Source of the DNA: Anagrus nilaparvatae
Taxonomy: Eukaryota; Arthropoda; Insecta; Hymenoptera; Mymaridae
Direction: 5' to 3'
NCBI GenBank assembly: GCA_022575985.1
Contig: JAKSXM010000147.1
Span: 25,144,001 to 25,208,000 of the forward strand
DNA: 64,000 bases
Shown here: in pieces, positions 12,366 through 23,998 of the stretch
How the letters are laid out: each line of letters opens with the position of its first letter
Position numbering within the stretch: the stretch's first letter is position 1
Made by a program: the position numbers and the translations under genes
Notes under the pieces: model-generated
Told to the model about the DNA's origin: nothing
The model's database searches: none
What the model saw: only the letters and a program-made list of their open reading frames with translations

Positions 12366-14580
12366 CGGCCCTTCAGGCCAGCGTAATTAAAAAACAAGAT
12401 ATAAATAAATTAAATAAGTATTAAAATTATTGTATATTTAGAAAAGGTGGATCCACTTTCATGAAACCATTTGAATAGGTTAAAATTTTTATAAAACAAG
12501 TTTACTTATAATGAAAAAATATGTAAAATAGAGAAAAACCTTAACAAATACAGTCCAAAAGGCCTGAGAAATAAAAAAACAAGATATAAAAATTTTAATA
12601 GGTATCAAATATATTGTATTTTTAGAATCTTTGGATCTACTTGCTTGAAACCATTTGAATTGGTTAAAATTTTTATAAACCAAATTTACTAATAATAAGA
12701 GAATATTCTACGTAGAGGAAAACTAAAACAAATACGGCCCTTCAGGCCAGCGTAATTAAAAAACAAGATATAAATAAATTAAATACGTATTAAAATTATT
12801 GTATATTTAGAAAAGGTGGATCCACTTTCATGAAACCATTTGAATAGGTTAAAATTTTTATAAAACAAGTTTACTTATAATGAAAAAATATGTAAAATAG
12901 AGAAAAACCTTAACAAATACAGTCCAAAAAGCCTGAGAAATAAAAAAACAAGATATAAAAATTTAAATAGGTATCAAAAATATTGTATTTTTAGAATCTT
13001 TGGATCTACTTGCTTGAAACCATTTGAATTGGTTAAAATTTTTATAAACCAAGTTTACTAATAATAAGAGAATATTCTATGTAGAGTAAAACTAAAACAA
13101 ATACGGCCCACCAGGCCAGCGTAATTAAAAAACAAGATATAAATAATTTAATTAAGTATTAAAATTATTGTATATTTAGAAAAGGTGGATCCACTTTCAT
13201 GAAACCATTTGAATTGGTTAAAATTCTTTTAAACCAAGTTTACTTATAATAGAAAAATATATAAAATAGAGAAAAACTTAAACAAATACAGTCCAAAAGG
13301 CCTGAGAAATAAAAAAACATAATATAAAAAATTTAAATAGGTATCAAAATTATTGTATTTTTATAAACGTTGGATCCACTTGCATGAAACCATTTGAATA
13401 GGTTAAAATTTTTATAAACCAAGTTTACTAATAATAAGAGAATATTCTACGTAGAGGAAAACTAAAACAAATACGGCCCTTCAGGCCAGCGTAATTAAAA
13501 AACAAGATATAAATAAATTAAATAAGTACTAAAATTATTGTATATTTAGAAAAGGTGGATCCACTTTCATGAAACCATTTGAATAGGTTAAAATTTTTAT
13601 AAAACAAGTTTACTTATAATGAAAAAATATGTAAAATAGAGAAAAACCTTAACAAATACAGTCCAAAAGGCCTGAGAAATAAAAAAACAAGATATAAAAA
13701 TATAAATAGGTACCAAAATATTGTATTTTTAGAATCATTGGATCTACTTGCTTGAAACCATTTGAATTGGTTAAAATTTTTATAAACCAAGTTTACTAAT
13801 AATAAGAGAATATTCTATGTAGAGTAAAACTAAAACAAATACGGCCCACCAGGCCAGCGTAATTAAAAAACAAGATATAAATAATTTAATTAAGTATTAA
13901 AATTATTGTATATTTAGAAAAGGTGGATCCACTTTCATGAAACCATTTGAATTGGTTAAAATTCTTTTAAATCAAGTTTACTTATAATAGAAAAATATAT
14001 AAAATAGAGAAAAACTTAAACAAATACAGTCCAAAAGGCCTGAGAAATAAAAAAACATAATATAAAAAATTTAAATAGGTATCAAAATTATTGTATTTTT
14101 ATAAACGTTGGATCCACTTGCATGAAACCATTTGAATAGGTTAAAATTTTTATAAACCAAGTTTACTAATAATAAGAGAATATTCTACGTAGAGGAAAAC
14201 TAAAACAAATACGGCCCTTCAGGCCAGCGTAATTAAAAAACAAGATATAAATAAATTAAATAAGTATTAAAATTATTGTATATTTAGAAAAGGTGGATCC
14301 ACTTTCATGAAACCATTTGAATAGGTTAAAATTTTTATAAAACAAGTTTACTTATAATGAAAAAATATGTAAAATAGAGAAAAACCTTAACAAATACAGT
14401 CCAAAAGGCCTGAGAAATAAAAAAACAAGATATAAAAATTTAAATAGGTATCAAAAATATTGTATTTTAAGAATCTTTGAATCTACTTGCATGAAACCAT
14501 TTGAATTGGTTAAAATTTTTATAAACCAAGTTTACTAATAATAAGAGAATATTCTACGTAGAGGAAAACTAAAACAAATA
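12366..14580 (+). repeat. Tetramer-type block, partly a copy of 6.8-8.4 kb
   Basis: Order: A1-B7, A1(aaatacgtatt)-B6-like with 'aaaaagcctgag', A2-B1, A1-B3(gtacc)-A2-B1, A1-B6. The rare marks 'ggtaccaaaatattg' (13710), 'ttttaagaatctttgaatc' (about 14464) and, at the start of the next block, 'cgtcccaccggg' (14581) all have partners exactly 6278 bp upstream. Positions 13104-14703 are therefore a copy of 6826-8425. No gene is present. Confidence 0.85.
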
Positions 14581-15688
14581 CGTCCCACCGGGCCAGCGTA
14601 ATTAAAAAACAAGATATAAATAAATTAAATAAGTATTAAAATTATTGTATATTTAGAAAAGGTGGATCCACTTTCATGAAACCATTTGAATAGGTTAAAA
14701 TTTTTAAAAAACAAGTTTACTTATAATGAAAAAATATGTAAAATAGAGAAAAACCTTAACAAATACAGTCCAAAAGGCCTGAGAAATAAAAAAACAAGAT
14801 ATAAAAATATAAATAGGTATGAAAAATATTGTATTTTTAGAATCATTGGATCTACTTGCTTGAAACCATTTGAATTGGTTAAAATTTTTATATACCAAGT
14901 TTACTAATAATAAGAGAATATTCTATGTAGAGTAAAACTAAAACAAATACGGCCCACCAGGCCAGCGTAATTAAAAAACAAGATATAAATAATTTAATTA
15001 AGTATTAAAATTATTGTATATTTAGAAAAGGTGGATCCACTTTCATGAAACCATTTGAATTGGTTAAAATTCTTTTAAACCAAGTTTACTTATAATAGAA
15101 AAATATATAAAATAGAGAAAAACTTAAACAAATACAGTCCAAAAGGCCTGAGAAATAAAAAAACATAATATAAAAAATTTAAATAGGTATCAAAATTATT
15201 GTATTTTTATAAACGTTGGATCCACTTGCATGAAACCATTTGAATAGGTTAAAATTTTTATAAACCATGTTTACTAATAATAAGAGAATATTCTACGTAG
15301 AGGAAAACTAAAACAAATACGGCCCTTCAGGCCAGCGTAATTAAAAAACAAGATATAAATAAATTAAATAAGTATTAAAATTATTGTATATTTAGAAAAG
15401 GTGGATCCACTTTCATGAAACCATTTGAATAGGTTAAAATTTTTATAAAACAAGTTTACTTATAATGAAAAAATATGTAAAATAGAGAAAAACCTTAACA
15501 AATACAGTCCAAAAGGCCTGAGAAATAAAAAAACAAGATATAAAAATTTAAATAGGTATCAAAAATATTGTAATTTTAGAATCTTTGGATCCACTTTTAT
15601 GAATTCATTTGAATTGGTTAAAATTTTTATAAACCAATTTTACTAATAATGAGAGAATATTCTACGTAGAGAAAAACTTAAACAAATA
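14581..15688 (+). repeat. 1108-bp hexamer, copy 4
   Basis: Same order and diagnostic bases as the 9.0-12.4 kb run, including 'attgtaattttag'. Its first A1 carries the defective GC box 'cgtcccaccggg', which elsewhere occurs only at 8303. The hexamer thus joins a copied 6.8-8.4 kb segment inside this monomer, just after its 'tttaaaattttta' region. Confidence 0.9.
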
Positions 15689-16612
15689 CGGCCCTTCAGG
15701 CCAGCGTAATTAAAAAACAAGATATAAATAAATTAAATAAGTATTAAAATTATTGTATATTTAGAAAAGGTGGATCCACTTTCATGAAACCATTTGAATA
15801 GGTTAAAATTTTTAAAAAACAAGTTTACTTATAATGAAAAAATATGTAAAATAGAGAAAAACCTTAACAAATACAGTCCAAAAGGCCTGAGAAATAAAAA
15901 AACAAGATATAAAAATATAAATAGGTATGAAAAATATTGTATTTTTAGAATCATTGGATCTACTTGCTTGAAACCATTTGAATTGGTTAAAATTTTTATA
16001 TACCAAGTTTACTAATAATAAGAGAATATTCTATGTAGAGTAAAACTAAAACAAATACGGCCCACCAGGCCAGCGTAATTAAAAAACAAGATATAAATAA
16101 TTTAATTAAGTATTAAAATTATTGTATATTTAGAAAAGGTGGATCCACTTTCATGAAACCATTTGAATTGGTTAAAATTCTTTTAAACCAAGTTTACTTA
16201 TAATAGAAAAATATATAAAATAGAGAAAAACTTAAACAAATACAGTCCAAAAGGCCTGAGAAATAAAAAAACATAATATAAAAAATTTAAATAGGTATCA
16301 AAATTATTGTATTTTTATAAACGTTGGATCCACTTGCATGAAACCATTTGAATAGGTTAAAATTTTTATAAACCATGTTTACTAATAATAAGAGAATATT
16401 CTACGTAGAGGAAAACTAAAACAAATACGGCCCTTCAGGCCAGCGTAATTAAAAAACAAGATATAAATAAATTAAATAAGTATTAAAATTATTGTATATT
16501 TAGAAAAGGTGGATCCACTTTCATGAAACCATTTGAATAGGTTAAAATTTTTATAAAACAAGTTTACTTATAATGAAAAAATATGTAAAATAGAGAAAAA
16601 CCTTAACAAATA
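15689..16612 (+). repeat. Hexamer, partial (first five monomers)
   Basis: Five monomers match the hexamer (A1-B3*-A2-B1-A1), then the sixth is replaced by B7 at 16613. The same A1-B7-A1(atacg) order follows the complete hexamer at 12366. The 15.7-17.3 kb stretch is therefore a version of 11.3-13.3 kb from which one dimer has been lost. Confidence 0.85.
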
Positions 16613-17535
16613 CAGTCCAAAAGGCCTGAGAAATAAAAAAACAAGATATAAAAATTTTAATAGGTATCAAATATATTGTATTTTTAGAATCTTTGGATCT
16701 ACTTGCTTGAAACCATTTGAATTGGTTAAAATTTTTATAAACCAAATTTACTAATAATAAGAGAATAATTTACGTAGAGGAAAACTAAAACAAATACGGC
16801 CCTTCAGGCCAGCGTAATTAAAAAACAAGATATAAATAAATTAAATACGTATTAAAATTATTGTATATTTAGAAAAGGTGGATCCACTTTCATGAAACCA
16901 TTTGAATAGGTTAAAATTTTTATAAAACAAGTTTACTTATAATGAAAAAATATGTAAAATAGAGAAAAACCTTAACAAATACAGTCCAAAAAGCCTGAGA
17001 AATAAAAAAACAAGATATAAAAATTTAAATAGGTATCAAAAATATTGTATTTTTAGAATCTTTGGATCTACTTGCTTGAAACCATTTGAATTGGTTAAAA
17101 TTTTTATAAACCAAGTTTACTAATAATAAGAGAATATTCTATGTAGAGTAAAACTAAAACAAATACGGCCCACCAGGCCAGCGTAATTAAAAAACAAGAT
17201 ATAAATAATTTAATTAAGTATTAAAATTATTGTATATTTAGAAAAGGTGGATCCACTTTCATGAAACCATTTGAATTGGTTAAAATTCTTTTAAACCAAG
17301 TTTACTTATAATAGAAAAATATATAAAATAGAGAAAAACTTAAACAAATACAGTCCAAAAGGCCTGAGAAATAAAAAAACATAATATAAAAAATTTAAAT
17401 AGGTATCAAAATTATTGTATTTTTATAAACGTTGGATCCACTTGCATGAAACCATTTGAATAGGTTAAAATTTTTATAAACCAAGTTTACTAATAATAAG
17501 AGAATATTCTACGTAGAGGAAAACTAAAACAAATA
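16613..17535 (+). repeat. B7-led linker between hexamer and tetramer runs
   Basis: Order: B7, A1(aaatacgtatt), B6-like with 'aaaaagcctgag', A2, B1. It matches 12551-13.47 kb base for base at the rare marks. The B7 copy here has 'gagaataatttacg' in place of 'gagaatattctacg', which destroys the palindrome in this copy only. No gene is present. Confidence 0.85.
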
Positions 17536-20490
17536 CGGCCCTTCAGGCCAGCGTAATTAAAAAACAAGATATAAATAAATTAAATAAGTATTAAAATTAT
17601 TGTATATTTAGAAAAGGTGGATCCACTTTCATGAAACCATTTGAATAGGTTAAAATTTTTATAAAACAAGTTTACTTATAATGAAAAAATATGTAAAATA
17701 GAGAAAAACCTTAACAAATACAGTCCAAAAGGCCTGAGAAATAAAAAAACAAGATATAAAAATATAAATAGGTATCAAAAATATTGTATTTTTAGAATCA
17801 TTGGATCTACTTGCTTGAAACCATTTGAATTGGTTAAAATTTTTATAAACCAAGTTTACTAATAATAAGAGCATATTCTATGTAGAGTAAAACTAAAACA
17901 AATACGGCCCACCAGGCCAGCGTAATTAAAAAACAAGATATAAATAATTTAATTAAGTATTAAAATTATTGTATATTTAGAAAAGGTGGATCCACTTTCA
18001 TGAAACCATTTGAATTGGTTAAAATTCTTTTAAACCAAGTTAACTTATAATAGAAAAATATATAAAATAGAGAAAAACTTAAACAAATACAGTCCAAAAG
18101 GCCTGAGAAATAAAAAAACATAATATAAAAAATTTAAATAGGTATCAAAATTATTGTATTTTTATAAACGTTGGATCCACTTGCATGAAACCATTTGAAT
18201 AGGTTAAAATTTTTATAAACCAAGTTTACTAATAATAAGAGAATATTCTACGTAGAGGAAAACTAAAACAAATACGGCCCTTCAGGCCAGCGTAATTAAA
18301 AAACAAGATATAAATAAATTAAATAAGTACTAAAATTATTGTATATTTAGAAAAGGTGGATCCACTTTCATGAAACCATTTGAATAGGTTAAAATTTTTA
18401 TAAAACAAGTTTACTTATAATGAAAAAATATGTAAAATAGAGAAAAACCTTAACAAATACAGTCCAAAAGGCCTGAGAAATAAAAAAACAAGATATAAAA
18501 ATATAAATAGGTACCAAAATATTGTATTTTTAGAATCATTGGATCTACTTGCTTGAAACCATTTGAATTGGTTAAAATTTTTATAAACCAAGTTTACTAA
18601 TAATAAGAGAATATTCTATGTAGAGTAAAACTAAAACAAATACGGCCCACCAGGCCAGCGTAATTAAAAAACAAGATATAAATAATTTAATTAAGTATTA
18701 AAATTATTGTATATTTAGAAAAGGTGGATCCACTTTCATGAAACCATTTGAATTGGTTAAAATTCTTTTAAACCAAGTTTACTTATAATAGAAAAATATA
18801 TAAAATAGAGAAAAACTTAAACAAATACAGTCCAAAAGGCCTGAGAAATAAAAAAACATAATATAAAAAATTTAAATAGGTATCAAAATTATTGTATTTT
18901 TATAAACGTTGGATCCACTTGCATGAAACCATTTGAATAGGTTAAAATTTTTATAAACCAAGTTTACTAATAATAAGAGAATATTCTACGTAGAGGAAAA
19001 CTAAAACAAATACGGCCCTTCAGGCCAGCGTAATTAAAAAACAAGATATAAATAAATTAAATAAGTATTAAAATTATTGTATATTTAGAAAAGGTGGATC
19101 CACTTTCATGAAACCATTTGAATAGGTTAAAATTTTTATAAAACAAGTTTACTTATAATGAAAAAATATGTAAAATAGAGAAAAACCTTAACAAATACAG
19201 TCCAAAAGGCCTGAGAAATAAAAAAACAAGATATAAAAATATAAATAGGTATCAAAAATATTGTATTTTTAGAATCATTGGATCTACTTGCTTGAAACCA
19301 TTTGAATTGGTTAAAATTTTTATAAACCAAGTTTACTAATAATAAGAGAATATTCTATGTAGAGTAAAACTAAAACAAATACGGCCCACCAGGCCAGCGT
19401 AATTAAAAAACAAGATATAAATAATTTAATTAAGTATTAAAATTATTGTATATTTAGAAAAGGTGGATCCACTTTCATGAAACCATTTGAATTGGTTAAA
19501 ATTCTTTTAAACCAAGTTTACTTATAATAGAAAAATATATAAAATAGAGAAAAACTTAAACAAATACAGTCCAAAAGGCCTGAGAAATAAAAAAACATAA
19601 TATAAAAAATTTAAATAGGTATCAAAATTATTGTATTTTTATAAACGTTGGATCCACTTGCATGAAACCATTTGAATAGGTTAAAATTTTTATAAACCAA
19701 GTTTACTAATAATAAGAGAATATTCTACGTAGAGGAAAACTAAAACAAATACGGCCCTTCAGGCCAGCGTAATTAAAAAACAAGATATAAATAAATTAAA
19801 TAAGTATTAAAATTATTGTATATTTAGAAAAGGTGGATCCACTTTCATGAAACCATTTGAATAGGTTAAAATTTTTATAAAACAAGTTTACTTATAATGA
19901 AAAAATATGTAAAATAGAGAAAAACCTTAACAAATACAGTCCAAAAGGCCTGAGAAATAAAAAAACAAGATATAAAAATATAAATAGGTATCAAAAATAT
20001 TGTATTTTTAGAATCATTGGATCTACTTGCTTGAAACCATTTGAATTGGTTAAAATTTTTATAAACCAAGTTTACTAATAATAAGAGAATATTCTATGTA
20101 GAGTAAAACTAAAACAAATACGGCCCACCAGGCCAGCGTAATTAAAAAACAAGATATAAATAATTTAATTAAGTATTAAAATTATTGTATATTTAGAAAA
20201 GGTGGATCCACTTTCATGAAACCATTTGAATTGGTTAAAATTCTTTTAAACCAAGTTTACTTATAATAGAAAAATATATAAAATAGAGAAAAACTTAAAC
20301 AAATACAGTCCAAAAGGCCTGAGAAATAAAAAAACATAATATAAAAAATTTAAATAGGTATCAAAATTATTGTATTTTTATAAACGTTGGATCCACTTGC
20401 ATGAAACCATTTGAATAGGTTAAAATTTTTATAAACCAAGTTTACTAATAATAAGAGAATATTCTACGTAGAGGAAAACTAAAACAAATA
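17536..20490 (+). repeat. Four tandem 739-bp tetramers (A1-B3-A2-B1)
   Basis: Successive A1 boxes lie at 17536, 18275, 19013, 19752 and 20491, spacings of 739, 738, 739 and 739 bp. The first B3 has 'gagcatatt'. The second has 'ggtaccaaaatattg', one base shorter, which explains the 738. The third and fourth are nearly identical and probably the most recent duplicates. This is the purest stretch of the tetramer in the window. Confidence 0.92.
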
Positions 20491-20675
20491 CGGCCCTTCA
20501 GGCCAGCGTAATTAAAAAACAAGATATAAATAAATTAAATAAGTATTAAAATTATTGTATATTTAGAAAAGGTGGATCCACTTTCATGAAACCATTTGAA
20601 TAGGTTAAAATTTTTATAAAACAAGTTTACTTATAATGAAAAAATATGTAAAATAGAGAAAAACCTTAACAAATA
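20491..20675 (+). repeat. A1 monomer joining tetramer run to B2/B4 module
   Basis: A standard A1 with a ttc-agg box. It would be the first monomer of a fifth tetramer, but the following B is B2, so the junction between two higher-order families falls at its 3' end. Confidence 0.85.
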
Positions 20676-22337
20676 CAGTCCAAAAGGCCTGAGAAATAAA
20701 AGAACAAGATATAAAAATTTAAATAGGTATCAAAAATATTGTATTTTTAGAATCTTTGGATCTACTTGCATGAAACCATTTGAATTGGTTAAAATTTTTA
20801 TAAACCAAATTTACTAATAATAAGAGACTATTCTACGTAGAGGAAAACTAAAACAAATACGGCCCTTCAGGCCAGCGTAATTAAAAAACAAGATATAAAT
20901 AAATTAAATAAGTATTAAAATTATTGTATATTTAGAAAAGGTGGATCCACTTTCATGAAACCATTTGAATAGGTTAAAATTTTTATAAAACAAGTTTACT
21001 TATAATGAAAAAATATGTAAAATAGAGAAAAACCTAAACAAATACAGTCAAAAAGGCCTGAGCAATAAAAAAACAAGATATAAAAAATTTAATTAGGTAT
21101 CAAAGTTATTGTATTTTTATAAACGTTGGATCTACTTGCATAAAACCATTTGAAATGGTTAAAATTTTTATAAACCAAATTTACTAATAATAAGAGAATA
21201 TTCTACGTAGAGGAAAACTAAAACAAATACGGCCCTTCAGGCCAGCGTAATTAAAAAACAAGATATAAATAAATTAAATAAGTATTAAAATTATTGTATA
21301 TTTAGAAAAGGTGGATCCACTTTCATGAAACCATTTGAATAGGTTAAAATTTTTATAAAACAAGTTTACTTATAATGAAAAAATATGTAAAATAGAGAAA
21401 AACCTAAACAAATACAGTCAAAAAGGCCTGAGCAATAAAAAAACAAGATATAAAAAATTTAATTAGGTATCAAAATTATTGTATTTTTATAAACGTTGGA
21501 TCTACTTGCATAAAACCATTTGAAATGGTTAAAATTTTTATAAACCAAATTTACTAATAATAAGAGAATATTCTACGTAGAGGAAAACTAAAACAAATAC
21601 GGCCCTTCAGGCCAGCGTAATTAAAAAACAAGATATAAATAAATTAAATAAGTATTAAAATTATTGTATATTTAGAAAAGGTGGATCCACTTTCATGAAA
21701 CCATTTGAATAGGTTAAAATTTTTATAAAACAAGTTTACTTATAATGAAAAAATATGTAAAATAGAGAAAAACCTTAACAAATACAGTCCAAAAGGCCTG
21801 AGAAATAAAGAAACAAGATATAATAATTTAAATAGATATCAAAAATATTGTATTTTTAGAATCTTTGGATCCACTTTTATGAATTCATTTGAATTGGTTA
21901 AAATTTTTATAAACCAATTTTACTAATAATGAGAGAATATTCTACGTAGAGAAAAACTTAAACAAATATGGCCCTTCAGGCCAGCGTAATTAAAAAACAA
22001 GATATAAATAAATTAAATAAGTATTAAAATTATTGTATATTTAGAAAAGTTGGATCCACTTTCATGAAACCATTTGAATAGGTTAAAATTTTTATAAAAC
22101 AAGTTTACTTATAATGAAAAAATATGTAAAATAGAAAAAAACTTTAACAAATACAGTCCAAAAAGCCTGAGAAATAAAAAAACAAGATATAAAAATTTAA
22201 ATAGGTATCAAAAATATTGTATTTTTAGAATCTTTGGATTTACTTGCATGAAACCATTTGAATTGGTTAAAATTTTTATAAACCAAGTTTACTAATAATA
22301 AGAGAATATTCTACGTAGAGGAAAACTAAAACAAATA
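20676..22337 (+). repeat. B2-(A1-B4)2-A1-B5-A1-B(ggattt) module, 1662 bp
   Basis: The order is B2, two A1-B4 dimers (20860-21599), A1-B5, A1 ending 'atagaaaaaaactttaac', and a B monomer with 'aaaaagcctgag' and 'ggatttacttg'. The same module, also 1662 bp, is at 47815-49476. A form with one extra 370-bp dimer is at 52248-54279. Private changes here include 'aatagatatc' and 'aaatatggcccttc' near 21.83 and 21.97 kb. Confidence 0.9.
21144..21160. other. 8-bp-arm inverted repeat in B4 monomers (exemplar)
   Basis: B4 reads aaccatttgaaatggtt, two 8-bp arms around a single g. Other B monomers have aaccatttgaattggtt (5-bp arms), and A1 has aaccatttgaataggtt (4-bp arms). The two B4 copies near the left edge have lost an arm base (aatagtt near 1581, aatgttt near 1951). 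Confidence 0.7.
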
Positions 22338-22890
22338 CGGCCCACCAGGCCAGCGTAATTAAAAAAAAAGGTATTAATAAATTAAATAAGTATTAATATT
22401 ATTGTATATTTAGAAAAGGTGGATCCACTTTCATGAAACCATTTGAATAGGTTAAAATTTTTATAAAACAAGTTTACTTATAATGAAAAAATATGTAAAA
22501 TAGAGAAAAACCTTAACAAATACAGTCCAAAAGGCCTGAGAAATAAAAAAACAAGATATAAAAATTTAAATAGGTATCAAAAATATTGTATTTTTAGAAT
22601 CTTTGGATCCACTTTTATGAATTCATTTGAATTGGTTAAAATTTTTATAAAACAAGTTTACTTATAATGAAAAAATATGTAAAATAGAGAAAATCCTAAA
22701 CAAATACAGTCCAAAAGGCCTGAAAAATAAAAAAACAAGATATAAAAATTTAAATAGGTATCAAAAATATTGTATTTTTAGAATCTTTGGATCTACTTGC
22801 ATGAAACCATTTGAATTGGTTAAAATTTTTATAAACCAAGTTTACTAATAATAAGAGAATATTCTACGTAGAGGAAAACTAAAACAAATA
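22338..22890 (+). repeat. 553-bp trimer with B/A hybrid, copy 1
   Basis: An A1 with 'tattaataaatt' is followed by a hybrid monomer (22523-22706) and then a B with 'cctgaaaaataaa'. The same trimer of exactly 553 bp lies at 54280 and 60001. In this copy the A1 reads 'aaaaaaaaaggtattaat'. Confidence 0.9.
22523..22706 (+). repeat. B/A hybrid monomer 1
   Basis: The 5' part is B5-like (B box, 'ttatgaattc', 'gaattggtt'). After the shared 'aaaatttttataaa' tract it turns into an A tail ('acaagtttacttataatg', 'atgtaaaatagag'), and another B box follows. Two B boxes thus stand next to each other and the A/B alternation shifts by one monomer. Confidence 0.92.
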
Positions 22891-23998
22891 CGGCCCTTCA
22901 GGCCAGCGTAATTAAAAAACAAGATATAAATAAATTAAATAAGTATTAAAATTATTGTATATTTAGAAAAGGTGGATCCACTTTCATGAAACCATTTGAA
23001 TAGGTTAAAATTTTTAAAAAACAAGTTTACTTATAATGAAAAAATATGTAAAATAGAGAAAAACCTTAACAAATACAGTCCAAAAGGCCTGAGAAATAAA
23101 AAAACAAGATATAAAAATATAAATAGGTATGAAAAATATTGTATTTTTAGAATCATTGGATCTACTTGCTTGAAACCATTTGAATTGGTTAAAATTTTTA
23201 TATACCAAGTTTACTAATAATAAGAGAATATTCTATGTAGAGTAAAACTAAAACAAATACGGCCCACCAGGCCAGCGTAATTAAAAAACAAGATATAAAT
23301 AATTTAATTAAGTATTAAAATTATTGTATATTTAGAAAAGGTGGATCCACTTTCATGAAACCATTTGAATTGGTTAAAATTCTTTTAAACCAAGTTTACT
23401 TATAATAGAAAAATATATAAAATAGAGAAAAACTTAAACAAATACAGTCCAAAAGGCCTGAGAAATAAAAAAACATAATATAAAAAATTTAAATAGGTAT
23501 CAAAATTATTGTATTTTTATAAACGTTGGATCCACTTGCATGAAACCATTTGAATAGGTTAAAATTTTTATAAACCATGTTTACTAATAATAAGAGAATA
23601 TTCTACGTAGAGGAAAACTAAAACAAATACGGCCCTTCAGGCCAGCGTAATTAAAAAACAAGATATAAATAAATTAAATAAGTATTAAAATTATTGTATA
23701 TTTAGAAAAGGTGGATCCACTTTCATGAAACCATTTGAATAGGTTAAAATTTTTATAAAACAAGTTTACTTATAATGAAAAAATATGTAAAAGAGAGAAA
23801 AACCTTAACAAATACAGTCCAAAAGGCCTGAGAAATAAAGAAACAAGATATAATAATTTAAATAGGTATCAAAAATATTGTATTTTTAGAATCTTTGGAT
23901 CCACTTTTATGAATTCATTTGAATTGGTTAAAATTTTTATAAACCAATTTTACTAATAATGAGAGAATATTCTACGTAGAGAAAAACTTAAACAAATA
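22891..23998 (+). repeat. 1108-bp hexamer, copy 5
   Basis: A1-B3*-A2-B1-A1-B5 with all diagnostic bases. The last B is the true B5 ('aaagaaacaagatataataa'), not the 'attgtaattttag' form of copies 1-4. The fifth monomer has 'aaaagagagaaaaacc', a private base. It stands alone, not in a tandem run. Confidence 0.9.
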
